Shown piece by piece: positions 51,401-64,000 of a stretch of DNA of 64,000 nt. Origin of the DNA: Andrena cerasifolii (Eukaryota > Arthropoda > Insecta > Hymenoptera > Andrenidae); assembly GCF_050908995.1 (NCBI RefSeq), contig NC_135123.1:14880001-14944000 (forward strand). The letters run 5' to 3'. A program made the position numbers and the translations under genes. The stretch's first letter is position 1, and each line of letters opens with the position of its first letter. A model generated the notes under the pieces. The model did no database searches and was not told the origin of the DNA. It saw only the letters and a program-made list of their open reading frames with translations.

Positions 51401-54400
51401 GAGCGCTCATTATTCCAGTAGAATTAATCCATGCGTCTGGTCTGACGTGACTTTCAATGTCTTTCCTTTTCTCCTGCCTCGAGCCGTGTCTCCGTCGTAT
51501 AATCACAACCTCGACGATAATGGCCGTGATGAGGGGTTAAAGAAGGGTGAAAACGCCGGCGCGACACCCCCGAACTCGTCCCACCAACGTTAATTACTGT
51601 GTTTAGGGATAATTACGAGCCGGTTCCGGCCGTACAATGCTTGCCCGCTCTTATTCTCTGTCACCGTTGCGCGACACGAAATCGGTGCATAGGCGAATTC
51701 ATTTCGGCATTAACGCGCAGGTACATGGACGCGTACGTGCCGCACACGCGCGGTCACACGCGATCTGCAAGCGGCGCGCGGCGCTGGCAAAGGCTGCAGA
51801 TGCAGTCTTTGTGATGCTAATGCACAGTTTGCTAACATCGCGCTGCCGCAGCCCTATCTGCAACGAGACGAGATACATTTCTGATCCTCTCGTTCCCTAT
51901 GCTTTCCTCTATCTATTACGACACGCGAATGCACAAGCATTTCCTCGTTTCTTTTACACCCCTCCGCCGCCACGCACTTGGCTGTTCTCTTCGCTGTATT
52001 TCTGAATATCTGTATTAGCTAATCAACACGCTTCGTTACATAGTTGCACACGATTGCACGGATTTACTCCTTCCGCCAAAGTGGGTCTCCAGTTCTGCTT
52101 ACAGAGTACCTACCTGTACAGTTAGCGTTCCGAGGCAAGTGATCAGCGCTACCCGAGCGCAATTCTTCCAAGCCGTAACGATGATGCACGTATTACCGTT
52201 AAATTACACGCGGCACACGTTGACATAAATCCAACTGCTGCGACGAAAGCTCTTTCCCCGCGGCCTCTCCCAAATGGGATCCCGAGGCGGGTTTTAGGAG
52301 GCTCCTCACGGCCTGTACCTTCCTTAACGCGTCCTTCTTTAAATATTGACGGAATGAGATAAACGTATAAATTACCAGCCACCTCGAGTGGAGAACCCTC
52401 CGGCGGCCGTTGGTATGTTAGACTGTTCGTGGTTATCTTTCACGGACGTTGATCCGGGTGGCTCAGAGGCGCAGCGCCAAAAAGGTGCCAACGAGAGGTG
52501 GCATCGGTCTCTTCCTTTTTCGTTTGTTTCTCGCAAGCTCGCGGCTCTTGGACGGATACGCGCTTCCTCGAAATCTCGTATCAATTACCCGGTGTATCGT
52601 GTATAAGGATAACCGCTGGTGGCACGATTATGAACTTGTTAATGGTTCGTGTTCGACGATAGTTGGGGCGCGGATACACGAGAGACACCCACCGTATAAT
52701 TACACGTTACTTCGCATCTTTTTGGTCGCTGCCACGAGCGTGTGTGCGCGATACGATCCGCGGCGCGTCTATTTTCTCCAATTAAATGGCCGGTCCGTAA
52801 GGAACGCGGCGATCGCACGCACAAGTGCGGTAAATTGAAACTTTGGATAATAGAAAGCCGTATATAACTGCGCATAATCCGCAGGTATTACGCGGTAATG
52901 AAGCCGACTTCTCTATTCTCGCGGGATCGTTACAAAAGTATCCTATCGGATAAATTTCATCGTCCTGCGCTCGGTCGTTATTAAGCATCGCGGCCGAGCT
53001 GAATATCACAGGACCATTACGATACTCCCGGCTGGCCGACAGCTAAACCGACGTGGGTGTATTCCGCGTCCTGTAATTCAACGGCGACCTTCCGCGAGAC
53101 CGACAAGATTGCCCTAGAAGAGTAAGGGGATGGAGGAATAGGCGGAGCGAGGAATTTCGCATACGATCTAGCCGAAGTGTGTCCGTCAGGCACGAGGTGC
53201 CAAGTACGCTCTCGGCGATGCTCGGTCAGCTGTGAAAATATTTCTGTTCCCAGTGGCAAAAAGGGTCGGCGCGATGCACGGTATATACAAGCCGGTTAAA
53301 GCAAAGAACGCATGCGATTCGACCGACCAACAGGTGCTTTATACGTGCCTGTCCGGCAAGAAGGATCGAGGAGAATCGTCCTGGGGTTCCCCGAGCGACT
53401 TACAGCAACCTTTTACACTCTTGACGCAACCCTGTATACGTGTACATACGAAGGCCAGTCACGGTGACTCCCAAGCGGCGAGAATCCACACGTGTCTTCG
53501 GCCGTTTATTGGACTTCGAACACCTCTTGTCTCGGCCGCTCGTACGTAGCCGAACGTACGCGAGGATTCGACCGTACACGTGTAATTACTTCGGACAAAG
53601 CGTTGCCGTAAAAAGCCACGCCAGCCGTATATAACCCTTCTGACGCGGTTGCCGTGGCGCATTCTGGAAGCGAGGCTGCGGCGCGACCTGGGGAATTCGA
53701 TGTAGATTTATGGTCGCGGCCCATTCTTCGGTTCAACGTGTCGATCTTGATTTTCGAAGCTTCGCGCTCGCTTTCCTCTGGAAATCCATCGAACCGTTAC
53801 GAAGTAATATTCTTCATAAAAGGCTTTCGTAATTGTACACAATACCTCTCGTCTCGCACGCTGGATATTTGAGTATATTGGATTTTTTGCAGGAGGCTTT
53901 AGCGCTGTTAAAATTCCATTATGCACTGTATCTCTAACGTGACCTCTTCAAGTCCCCGGAATTCAGCAGGTATTTTAATAGCTGCTCGGTAGAAATTCCC
54001 GTTTTAAGGTAGAGCGTAACTTGTAATAAGCGGTGGGTTTCATTAATGTCCGAATGTCGGGGCGCTCGATTTCGTATTTTTGATATCGAATTTTTAGTGT
54101 CTAAAGAAGGATCGTAATATACGTTCCTTCCGCTTCGACAAAATCGCCCGAGTATTCTCCACGAGATCCTTCGCGGCTTCGTTGGTTTCGTAAATAATTA
54201 TATTGAAATCGCGGTGCGTGCCGTGAGTTACGCAGGCAGCTTAGCCTCCTCCATAAATCTGCATTTCGATCCCGTTGCCAGTGAGAGAAACTGGAATAAG
54301 TACTTAGGCCGTGGGGAGCAGAAGGCAGCCATCGCGAGGACGCCTGGCCTCGCCGAGCGAAACGGATTTAATCGAGGTATACGCTATTGCTTCGGTGGCA

Positions 54401-54449
54401 CCAGCCGTGCTGGTACCAAGCAGGCCTCCTCGCCAGGTGTGCTGAAATC
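48403..54449. other. CpG-rich stretch without recognisable gene
   Basis: ORFs at 48607-48977, 50341-51097 and others overlap on both strands and have no motifs. I looked for homeodomain, zinc-finger and transposase signatures by eye and found none. Confidence 0.4.
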
Positions 54450-54520
54450 ACCAGCAACGACACAGGCACCAACATCAACAACAGGAACATCAGCAGCGGC
54501 AGTACCAGGAGCAGCAGCTC
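54450..54520 (+). repeat. Imperfect CAG/CAA-type tract (opa-like)
   Basis: In one frame it reads HQQRHRHQHQQQEHQQRQYQ and continues EQQ, a Gln/His-rich stretch. In another frame it is the Ala/Thr-rich end of a 104-codon ORF (54214-54525, stop TAA). The Gln frame has a stop just before it (TGA at about 54442). Opa-like tracts occur in insect regulatory proteins, but no flanking coding sequence is evident, so it is probably simple sequence. Confidence 0.4.
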
Positions 54521-54770
54521 GCTAACGACCCCGTAGGACATGGATGAGGGTGGCCGGGGAGGGAGATCATGGGTGGGTTAAACTCAAGCTTAAATATCAA
54601 TCAGCGGAAGCGAGAGCAAAGAAAGCAGGAAGAGGGGCGAGAAAGAGAGTGCTGCTCGAGGTACAGCGAGACGAACGGAGGAGGAGATGCGAAACGAAGG
54701 AGAGGGCGACAGCCTAGTAAGACAAAGCCGGTGTGTGATTTGTGTGCCTGTGTGTCGGGGCCTTCTTCGC

Positions 54771-54975
54771 GGGTGTTTAATTAGCAGCTTGGCAAACCAG
54801 ACGCCATATACTCAGAACTCAATCAGATCCCTTCATAAGCTCACCTCTCTCGACTCTCGTATACATAATGTACCGGCGTTCGGTGTTCGGCGTGTCGAGG
54901 AGGAGATATCGGGATACGATGGATGCAACCAGGCCCACGAATACTCCGAATAATTAAACGGCATTATTGCGCCGC
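54771..54975 (+). repeat. Duplicated unique segment, copy 1
   Basis: GGGTGTTTAATTAGCAGCTT begins a block of 70 bases (54771-54840) with about five differences from the block at 55216. Similarity then weakens but resumes at CTCTCGTATACATAATGTAC and at GAATAATTAAACGGCATT. The core includes TTTAATTAGC, a homeodomain-type site. It is not a simple repeat. No conserved reading frame was recognised. Confidence 0.65.
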
Positions 54976-55215
54976 GATTGGGAATTTAGTTAACGAGCCG
55001 TCGTGGTGCAGCATTCTTTTCACCACAGCGTAATTCGTGACAGTATTTTTCAGCGGCATTTTGGTAAGGAGCTTTGCGATCGGAAGGAACATTTCCTGAA
55101 CAAGGGGAAGGAGACTATGATGTTTCTCCGGTCGCAGAAATTTTAAAAAACATTCCCAAGCAGTCTTCGGTTTTGTGTCGAGGCGATGCTGATACGATGA
55201 GCCAGAGCTCCATGT

Positions 55216-55392
55216 GGGTGTTTAATTAGCAGCTCGGCTAACCAGATGCCATTTACTCAGAACTCAATCAGATCCCTTCATAAGTCTCGCTCTCAGGCTC
55301 TCGTATGCATAATGCACCGACGCCCGATGATCCTTGTGTCCAAGATGAGCAACATGAGTGAAAGAATAATTAAATTCCGGCATTGAGCATCA
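55216..55392 (+). repeat. Duplicated unique segment, copy 2
   Basis: GGGTGTTTAATTAGCAGCTC begins the second copy, 445 bases downstream of the first. The core up to CCCTTCATAAG is nearly identical, then CTCTCGTATGCATAATGCAC and GAATAATTAAATTCCGGCATT match in order. The patchy conservation looks like selection on short blocks rather than a recent whole-segment copy. Confidence 0.65.
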
Positions 55393-58169
55393 AAACGCCC
55401 ATGGTTGTTCTCAACCCTTAGCATATATACCTAATGGACAATGTATCCATTCAACTTGCCGTATGAATCAATTTCAGCATCCACAGAAGAAGACTTATAC
55501 ACATCTTACGTTCCATAGCCTATTAAGTGAATTTAATGCGAGTTGCACGGAATGCATCGGGGTGGCTGTAAACGTGGTGTTTGAGTCAATAAACACGGTA
55601 CATGTGAAAGCAAGGTGTAGGTGTTATCGATTGGAGGGTGCACGTAAAACTTCATCTAACTGGGTGACCACTCGAAATCGTTTTATCAGCGATCGTCGGT
55701 TTGGGCCCGTAATTACCATTTCAAATGCTCACCTCGGCTCACCTGAGCCCACTTGTTGGCTTGGCGCAACGTCTCGTCCTCTTGCGCTACACCGGGTGGT
55801 CTTTTCGGGTTTCGGAGGACGGCTGGTGACGGCCAAAGTGGGGGGTTATTATTTAGTTTGCTCGTTTCTATCTCTCATCTCTTCGTTCTCTTTCCCGCTA
55901 TCTGTTTCGCTCCTTACCCTCTCTGTTCGACCGGGGGCCCCCGTTCCCTCCTTCCCTCTACGTTCGGCTTTAACAACGCATCCACACCCACGTCTATTCT
56001 CATTCTAATCAGCTCCGACGCCTTTTCTTCGGGCCTAAGCACGCATCTCGCCTCTTCGCGCCCTCTCCTATGGCCGACGAAGCCCCCGGAGGGTCCTATA
56101 GTTGCGGGCATTATTATTTTAGTGCCCTCTTCGCGTACCAAACTCCTCTGCAACGCAGCGTATGCATCCTCCTCGCTAACGTGTCGGTGGACAACACGGT
56201 GTCAGCCAGTGGTGCTCATGGGTTATTAATAAACTACTGTCTCCTAAGAGAGTCCACCGTTTGTGAGCAATTTATTACGGTGCGGGGATGGGGGTGCGGG
56301 GGGAGATGGCCACCTTCGTTTTTATTTTAATACCAGCGGCCGCGTCTGCTTAGAATTCCTCGTTTAATAGCTGAGGATGATAAATTCGGAAATATGGTTT
56401 ACATTGTCGTCGTAAATTTATGGGAATATTTATCGTACCCGTAACAACCCGCGCCGCGGCGCGTTTAAATTAATCTGCCCGGGCACTGTTAAATTATTGC
56501 CCGATGTGGCAAAAATTTATTAACAGAAAATGATAACATATTACCTTTAATAAATTAAGTTTGGCACCGCGTCGATTGGCCGCGACGCGACGTGGGAAAG
56601 GAAAAGTACCGGTGCGCGTTGTTATCAATCACGTCCACGTGCTCCCAACGGAATCAGTATACCGGCGTCGTAGGGCTTGATTCACGGCAGAAGCGCGCAC
56701 AGTAATGAAAATTACGATGACAACGGGCCGAGCCCCGGCCCGATCGGCATTCGGTTCTCTTGAAAGAAAATCGGCCGATCGATTTTGTAGCCCTAGCACG
56801 GCAAACCATTCCTCATGCATAGCTCTCCGCATCGGGGCGGATCGATTAGCATGCAGCCAGCCTCGATCTGATGACTCGTACAGAGAAGCCGAGGCTAGGC
56901 TAGTCGCACGCGAAAAATCGTAAAATGCGTATCAAATGAAAAATCCAGGAACGTGCCGGGGCTCGTACGAATAACAAGCGACACAGCCACCTCGGCAGCG
57001 CCTATAAATGGCGATTTCTTCAGTTCTCGTACGTCTTTCGCGGGAAGCCTCGCCTCGCCGGCGCACGGCCGCTTTCAGCCATCTAGTCCATATTTACGAA
57101 CCCTAAGCCGGGGGATCGGCGCAGAGACTCGCGGTAGATTCGACGCTAATGACGAGCACGGGATATTCATGCGTCGCGCGGACCAACGGGACTCATAATC
57201 GCGGAGCGAATGCAAACAGATGGAATAAGGATATTTCTTTAATAGAATATTACTTTGAGCGCCCTCTTAAATTTCTGGCATCCTGCCGTACAGGATCAGC
57301 TTCGAAAGTTGTACCTTCAGACTGACGAGGAAATAGATTTCTACTTACATTAATTCTATTCTTAATTGCAGTGTGTAGATATGGAAGGAAAATTCTTCTT
57401 TAAATGTATTCAACATCTTTTTCAAATTACAATCAGCCGCGACGTCTACTAATTACCTTCTAAGTATACTGCACGCCCAGCTGAGAGTTGCCCAGGTACA
57501 TATATAACGTTGTGTCCTTTTCACGGCGCCACTCATCCCATATCATTTACGTACTTATTGTCAGCAGCACGAAAGTATCTATGGATTCGCATGTCGAATG
57601 CCCATCACGCGCAAACGAACGGGTAAATAGATCGGCGAGAGGACGCAGCGCGGTAATATATGAGCCTGTAGAACCGAGCAGAGCCCGGAATATTCCTGGG
57701 CCGTATATATGCGCAAAGGGTGTATATAACGTGGCACCGTTTGTGTGCCCAGTTAATTACTCGCGTAGTAAATTATCGGGTAATGAGGTGCCGGGTTCGA
57801 GCCTGGGGCCTTCTCATCTTCCTTCTCCCTCGGCCGCGACCCTCCTCGCGAGGATCTGCCTCTCACCTTCTACGGACAAACCCTAAAGGAAAGAGAGAGA
57901 ACTAATAAATCCTGCGGGGCCGTAAGGAGGGATATTGTTAGTTGTAAGGTAAATCATCTCCGCGGCTCAAAAACGGCCTCCTCACCTCGAAGGAGCCCTT
58001 TGCCACGGACCCCTCTTCTCTCTGCCTTCCGAAGCCTCGAGGAGACGTTTGTTACCTCCGTTACCTCCGTGCAACAGTCTACATGGTACTGCAAAGCATC
58101 GCCACCTCTTCCCCTTTTATCTTCTACTTCTTCTTCTTCTCCCTCTTCGTATCCCCCTTGCTTTCCCTC
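55393..58169. other. CpG-rich stretch without recognisable gene
   Basis: The 181- and 158-codon ORFs (55463-56229) overlap each other and change composition along their length, with no domain. GACGCTAATGACGAG at 57142-57156 is the exact complement of 58212-58226 in the duplicated segment downstream. Confidence 0.4.
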
Positions 58170-58275
58170 TTCGTGGTCAGTCCAGTTAGCGTCAATACGC
58201 CGGCACATGGCCTCGTCATTAGCGTCATCGGATCCCTAACGCCTGCACGACCAGCCCTTGTTCGGTTCTGTTCGG
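58170..58275 (+). repeat. Second duplicated unique segment, copy 1
   Basis: Text from GGTCAGTCCAGTTAGCGTCA through ATACGCCGGCACATGGCC, CTCGTCATTAGCGTCA and CTAACGCCTGCACGACCAGC matches 58807-58910 in the same order. Upstream of both copies there is a CTTCTTCTTC-type pyrimidine stretch followed by TTCGTG. ORFs cross it on both strands, but none is persuasive. Confidence 0.6.
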
Positions 58276-58806
58276 AGATTCTTGTACCGGGCCCCGATTT
58301 CTCGGTACACGAACGCGCGAATATTTTCATCGAGTATGATTTCGCAGGTAGCGAACGGGATACGTGGGGCTTCGCCGAAGTATCGCTGTAGCTGCTGTTG
58401 GAGTTGATTGACAGTTCACGCCGAAATTGGGAGGTCGTTTCGTAAACTTTTTTGCCGCGCGATATTAACGCAGCGTTACCCTATCTGGAAAGTTTATTCC
58501 TGTACGAAGTCGCCTCGCCAGCGACGACTGACATGACAACTTGAGTGTATATTCGAACGATCATTGAATTCTAAGTGCGGAGATCGAAGGAAGATTGGAG
58601 TCGTAACGAATGTATTTAGCAACGGTTCTTTATCGATAAGGGGATGAAGCGATAGCGATTTTAAAAGGGCCTCTAATGGGAAGGAGCGTGAAAATAAAAG
58701 TCGTGCACACGTTCCGGTTTGAAATATGCATTGTATTATTAGCGTCGACTATTTATCAAACCGACAGGATGACACGGCGAATCATCGACACTTCTTCGTC
58801 CTCCTT

Positions 58807-58910
58807 TTCGTGATCAGTTAGTGTCAATACGTGGCCACAAAACTTCGTCATTAGTGGCGTCAGATCTTTAACGCTTGCACGACGGCCGCTTGCCAGCCGT
58901 TGTGTTCCGC
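58807..58910 (+). repeat. Second duplicated unique segment, copy 2
   Basis: TTCGTGATCAGTTAGTGTCA, ATACGTGGCCACAAAACTT, CGTCATTAGTGGCGTCAG and TTTAACGCTTGCACGACGGC follow the order of copy 1, offset by about 632 bases. Differences are spread out, with blocks such as CGTCATTAG and GCACGAC unchanged. It is older than a recent duplication. Confidence 0.6.
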
Positions 58911-61900
58911 GAAACGTCGCACGGTTCCTGAAACAGAGCCTCGAAACGTTACACAGGCATACGTTCCTTGAACGCATTAATACGTTCGATCTCGCGATCG
59001 TTTCTGGGGCGGCGCAATAATTTTTCTGACTAATGAGCACGCGATACGTGCACGTTTCAGAATAGCTTGCATAATGCATCGCGTTTACAGTAACCGGGGC
59101 GCGTTACAGTAACGGGTGATATCCCCGCGATATTAAATATAACTTAGGGGCGCAATTAAATCCTGGGCGTGCGTAAATTTGCAGGCTCAGCGTAATCGCG
59201 GGGCCAGCGTCGAAGTGGAAAGTTTCGTTCGGTAACGGTGCAAGGGAAATATCATGGTTTCTAATCAAAATGCATTGCCAGCCGTAAGAATAATGCTGCG
59301 CGTAGTAATTATCCTTTTGCGGTATTGTAACTTTCTTAGCTCCAGGTTTTCGCGGTCATATATATTTAATGTGTGCTATCATGTTTCCCATCCATTGTGC
59401 ACTTCCTGCCACGCCTACAAACCTTTCACTTAGGCATATTCGCTACAGGTCTAATTAGATGGTTTTGTCAATATCCATTTATACTGAGAATAACCCACGC
59501 GAGCTGAACGGTTATGCAGTTCCCTTGCAGAAATTCATGCAGGATACTCCGGGCTTATTGTTCATTCTTCTGCGTGGATGGTAAAAATAGAAAGACCATC
59601 GGCTCCAAAAGGGTGTAGCAGAAATTCGGATTTTAAATCAATTCAGTGATACCTTTCAACTTCTAATCGTTCTCTCTTCTAATTTAATGAAGGAATTTCT
59701 AATTCTCTTCTGTTCCTTCTACTCGTACTCTTATCATCTTAATTCTGCAATTATATTACGCTATTAGGACGACAATGAAAATAGAAATAAAATCCCGGAC
59801 CTAAATAATAGCCTGCAAGAGATGATTTATGGAACAGTCTATATAAGGAAAAACGTCTTCTTTCGTCTTCCCTTTGGTCAGTTTACCGAAGGAGACTGGT
59901 GGAAATGAGATGTTGTAATTATACTACAAAGGGCGAGTCACGTACGCTTATTTAAGCAATCGCGCAGATCTAGGGATTGAAATCTGCAAAAACGTCGAGC
60001 TAAGAAAGAAGAAGAAAGCACCAGCCTTTAAGGCGGATACCTTACTAATGATTCGCCAGGACTCGTACATCCTCTACACGTGACGAAGTATCTACAGTCG
60101 CTGGCGTTGTTACGCTAAGAAACAACTCTGGTGCTCCGTAGTCATTAGCAGCACGATTGTACTGCCTTCTGTTTAACGAGCACCCTCTTCGACTCGCGAG
60201 GACATTATTATTTGCAATAATTTATCGCGTCCCGATTCGCCCTCAGGCATGCAATTGCGATTGTCGATCCCTTCTTAGGGTGGGATCAAATGAATCTAAT
60301 TCCAGTCACGTCATTTCAACATTCTGGCAATAATTTCTTAAACTCGCCGCGAGGCAATTAGTGGATACACCTCTCTCGCGAAAATCTACTCTACAAACGT
60401 CCACCGAAATCCTCCGAATACAGAATTCAAAGCCGCGCCGTGAGTCGTCCGCGGCATATTAAAAAGTCCCATCCACGACGGCCCACCTTCCCGAATTTGT
60501 CAGATTCTCGAGCGATCCGCGTAGATCACGATTGTCCACCGTCCGTTAACTGCCGGTTATTCGAGGCCTGTCAGCGCCGCAGCATATCCACCGTACATGT
60601 TATAATGATTGGCTAAACTGGCAATTACCCAGCGCTTCGGATCCGCCGAATTGTCATTCAGCGCGCGGATGCCGATGCCCGTTGTACAGCCGCAAGTCTG
60701 ACTAGAATATTATACGATCCTCATAACAAAACTGTGCTTGCCGCGGTCTACGGTGATCCCTGTCCGCTGGCCGTCTACCGAGTCATCCCCGTACGTGGAA
60801 ACACTCCTGCTCGTATGCGACAACGGACACGAACGCTCCACGTCTGGATGCACCTCGAAAACTTGGCTTATGGACTCCTCAGCTTGGACACTGTGCCCCT
60901 TCTCCACGCGCGGGTGTCGAGCCGCGGGAAGAGAGCCAATAGGATTGTGCTTTGCCTACTAGTGGCTGACGTTATGGATTTTTTCCGACAACGAACCACG
61001 GCATCCATGGGAACACTTGATGATGCACTCGCGGCGCTGTTCTCACCGGCGTGTACCGATCCGCGAGCGAGCGTTTTGCACGGAACCGGCGTGCTTTTCG
61101 ATCGCTTTCGATTACGGCCGAAGATCTGGAAAAGGTAGCCGAGAGATTTCTACCGGTTCGTTTCGACCGGATCGTCCAGGAAGCAATTCCCTCGCGTTCC
61201 CTCGTTGCGCTGCCGTTTCGTCGTGCGGCAGGTCTGCGCGGGCATAAAATTCGCTTCCTTGTTCCATTATCTTTCGTGGAGGTTGGATATCGCCGCGATA
61301 GTTGATCGGCCGTCTGAATCGCTTGCATCGTCGTTAGGTAGATCCGTGGACGAACTGCGTTCGCAGGATGGACGTTTACGATCGCGTGGGTTAGTGTTTG
61401 CTCTCGGGAGGAGTTACGCGGAGGAGGGAATTTGAATTTCTTTCGAACTCGGTGGTTCAAGGGCGGTCGGCTGCTAGATCCATTCATGGTCGCGCTCGAA
61501 TTTGCGCCCGTTAATTCTGCATGCGGGAAGAGTTTGAATGGACCTCTGTGGTGCTTGACATCCTATCATCGGTTCGCGATAGCATACCGATCGGGAGTTA
61601 ACGGCTGACACGTTTACGATCGTAAGAACCGTCCGGCGAATTGACTGTCGTAAAAGTCATTGCAATCGACGGGCAAAATGTTGGACGGTGGATGATCCGT
61701 TCTCGCCGCGTCCAGCATTTAGCTGTTGCGGGAAAGACCATGAAAGAGTGGCTGCGGCGGAACAGCGGAATCGCTCTGACGGCAGCCTATAAAATTCAGA
61801 GGATAAATGTAGATTTCAGGGCGGTGTATCGTTTGACTCACCGTTCTTTGCCTTTCAGTCCCGTGGCCATACGGAACGTTGCGTTACCCAGCACCGTGGA

Positions 61901-64000
61901 TTTAACGACGATGGGTATTACCACGCTTCTTCGTTCCTTTAACCGTCAGGCGTACCGTCGACAGTTCGCACGTACTGGAGTACTGGCTTCGAAATGCAAC
62001 AATTTTCGTGACCACGAGGAATCCAGCTGCCAGCTGCTCTTTGACGGATTACCTACGGTTTCGATTTTGAAAATTTAAAATTCCTCGGAGATTTCTGCAC
62101 GAGCATTAGCCATTCATAGATCAGCTAAAAGTGCAGGCTGGACTATATAATTACACCGAATAATCGATAAGATTGGCGAATATTGCTTGCGAAAAGCGAT
62201 GTGGACTGTGGGAAAAATTAATTTCTCGCCGCTGAAGACGTTTAAAGGCCGCGAAACGGTAAACGACGGAGCAGCTTGAGCGCGTTTGTTGGGGCTGGCG
62301 CATTTTCGACCAGGAGGAACGACGCCAATTACCTTTTGTATATTCGTCCGAGTTTAGACAGCGTTCGCAGCGAAGTAGGCGGCAACAAACGAAAATCCCG
62401 AGGGAGGGAGCAACAATCCGAAATAGCCGGGAGTAATAATAACGCTGCACGGTATTCTCTGTATTAGGGATAATTGGAGGATGAACCGCAAACGGCAGCG
62501 AGGGTATCTCGCGCGATAAAACCCGTGAACGGGCCGAAGAGGGAGAAAGTGGGAGGCAGAGAGAGAGACGAGGAAGGAAAAACGCGAATTCCACGGTGGT
62601 GGCGCGTCCGGGTGCAACGAGTGGAACTTTGAAAGCGAGTTGCACAATAAGATCCCCCAGAAGGAGGGAGATAGTGATACAGATAGGAACGATAGAAAGA
62701 GCGACGGGAGACTCCGGGTCCAAACTACAAAGCCTTCAAACCACCAGCCACAAAACTACCATGCGAAACGACGGCAGAGAAGGAGGACCGAGAAATAGGA
62801 GGACTGAGAAGGTGGAACACGATCCTGGGTGCGTAGGCAAGGAGCAACGTAGAGGCATTATCCACTTACAGGGAATTATCCTCTTTCTAGTGGGCCCGCC
62901 AGAGGTGCGCGGCTAGAGCTCTTTCTCTGGCCCCTCTTGCCTGCCACCCCGTCTTTATTCGGCAACCGGAAAAATCGTGGCGCGGAATAGCCGTGCGCCA
63001 TTGTCTACCGGGGAAACAGAGGTCCGGAAATATTTGAACAAAGGACCGAGGAATGTAGCAGCGCCTTGGCGAGAAGGGCGAGACTCGAGGGCACGAAGCA
63101 GTTCATTTGAGTGTTAATCGCTGGCCATCGGGCATATCACTGGACTGGTAATACGCGGGGAACAACTGCGTGGGTTCTTTCCTCTGTCCCCTTCCCGTCC
63201 GCACGGCCCGTTCTCCAGGCCTCTAATTTCCTCTCGTCGCTGCACTCCTCTTCGCTCTTGAAACTGTTTGCCCGTGTAACACTCCCTTTTTCCACTTGAT
63301 ACTCTCGAGGCGACCACGCTCTCCTCCCGTAGTGGTCGCCACCCTTTTGTTGGGCCACGGCTGCGGCCAGCCATTTCGCGGCCTCGGCTCAAGGTGGAGC
63401 AGCAACCTACAGCCCCGTAACTCAAACAAACGGAAAATTCGAGCTGCCGTGCGACGGTAATCGCCTGCAATTCGACGAAATTGCCGAGCCTACGTCGAAC
63501 CAGCACGGGCATCCCTCATTGTTCTCTTCTTCTTCGTCGTTTTGACTACGCTGCCCTCTCCCCCCCTCGTACTGGTCGCGTTGCATCCCCATCGCGCGTT
63601 CCACGGACGAGGAAAGGACTGGCTCAGCTAGACACGATGATCTGCGACTGCTACCTAGGCGACTGACAGCCATTATACGGTAGTTAAGTCTAAGAGGATG
63701 CGTTTTCCTCCTCTCGCTGCTGAGGAGGAAGTAATACCGTTCCGGTGGCTCCGCCTTGGTTCGGAAGGAGAGCTAGGAAAGACAACAGATGTGCACGTAA
63801 AATCGCGGCTGATTTACATACATATGGATGTATACATGTATTATTTATGGATGTCATTAACTTAATACCATCGAGGCGTGCACTCACAGCGCGATTAAAA
63901 ATCCGGGCGAGCTCCAAGTGCTCGCCCGAAGCGTTTAAAGGGTAGTCTAATTCTGCAGTTGGATGTTTCGGTGACGAGAAACGTATTTTAAAGGTGCAAG
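58911..64000. other. CpG-rich stretch without recognisable gene
   Basis: The longer ORFs (60734-61138, 60972-61487, 61641-62078, 62151-62723) lie over one another on both strands and show no motif. A TATATAAGG at about 59839 lacks a correctly spaced initiator. No RNA gene was seen. Confidence 0.4.

Noticed and set aside
54214..54525. ORF ending in an Ala/Thr-rich tract
   Set aside because: The tail is the simple CAG-type repeat read in another frame, and the rest has no domain.
59836..59885. TATATAAGG followed by TCAGTT, like a core promoter
   Set aside because: Spacing is about 40 bases rather than about 30, and no gene follows.
61641..62078. 145-codon ORF starting MTVVKVIAIDGQNV
   Set aside because: It looked protein-like at the start, but I recognise no family and the neighbouring intervals give equally long ORFs on both strands.

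Overview
The window reads as animal nuclear DNA, most likely from an insect. My guess at the order is Hymenoptera, from the sharp alternation of CpG-rich stretches with AT-rich islands, but that guess is inference. There is no dense coding: no long ORF resembles a known protein, there are no operons or ribosome binding sites, and I found no tRNA, rRNA or CRISPR. Almost everything is intergenic or intronic. The content that can be supported is a pair of small spliced gene ends near 26-29 kb, one probable mitochondrial insertion, several non-autonomous transposons built as long inverted repeats, dispersed Helitron-like copies, and two local duplications in the last 10 kb.

Left part (1-25.9 kb): mostly CpG-rich, without recognisable genes. 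An AT-rich insert at about 1.5-1.9 kb looks like a frameshifted fragment of a mitochondrial NADH dehydrogenase gene. An old inverted repeat lies at 4.5-5.1 kb. Two TTAA-flanked palindromic elements, like piggyBac-type MITEs, lie at 6030-6762 and 19072-19556.

Gene-bearing AT-rich island (about 24.4-29.2 kb): on the minus strand, an untranslated exon and a start-codon exon (ending at 25973) mark the 5' end of a gene that runs leftwards. On the plus strand, three exons (27425-27540, 28587-28684, 28884-28963) splice in frame into a 97-codon tail, with a hydrophobic C-terminus that suggests a GPI-anchored or tail-anchored protein. The two are head to head, so a shared promoter near 26.3 kb is possible. 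Helitron-like copies lie upstream of the first plus-strand exon and inside its first intron.

Right part (29-64 kb): no convincing genes. It holds two more Helitron-like pieces (35.4-35.7 kb), an internally duplicated repeat (38.3-38.7 kb), a 618-bp foldback element with almost perfect 260-bp arms (39.7-40.3 kb), a foldback made of AGCTAAGC/ATGCT units (47.8-48.4 kb), a CAG-type tract (54.5 kb), and two duplicated unique segments (54.8/55.2 kb and 58.2/58.8 kb). These last two behave like duplicated non-coding elements and are the main unexplained structure. I see no clearly new biological system. The best leads are the unrecognised small gene, the two duplicated segments and the four palindromic elements as possible sources of double-stranded RNA.
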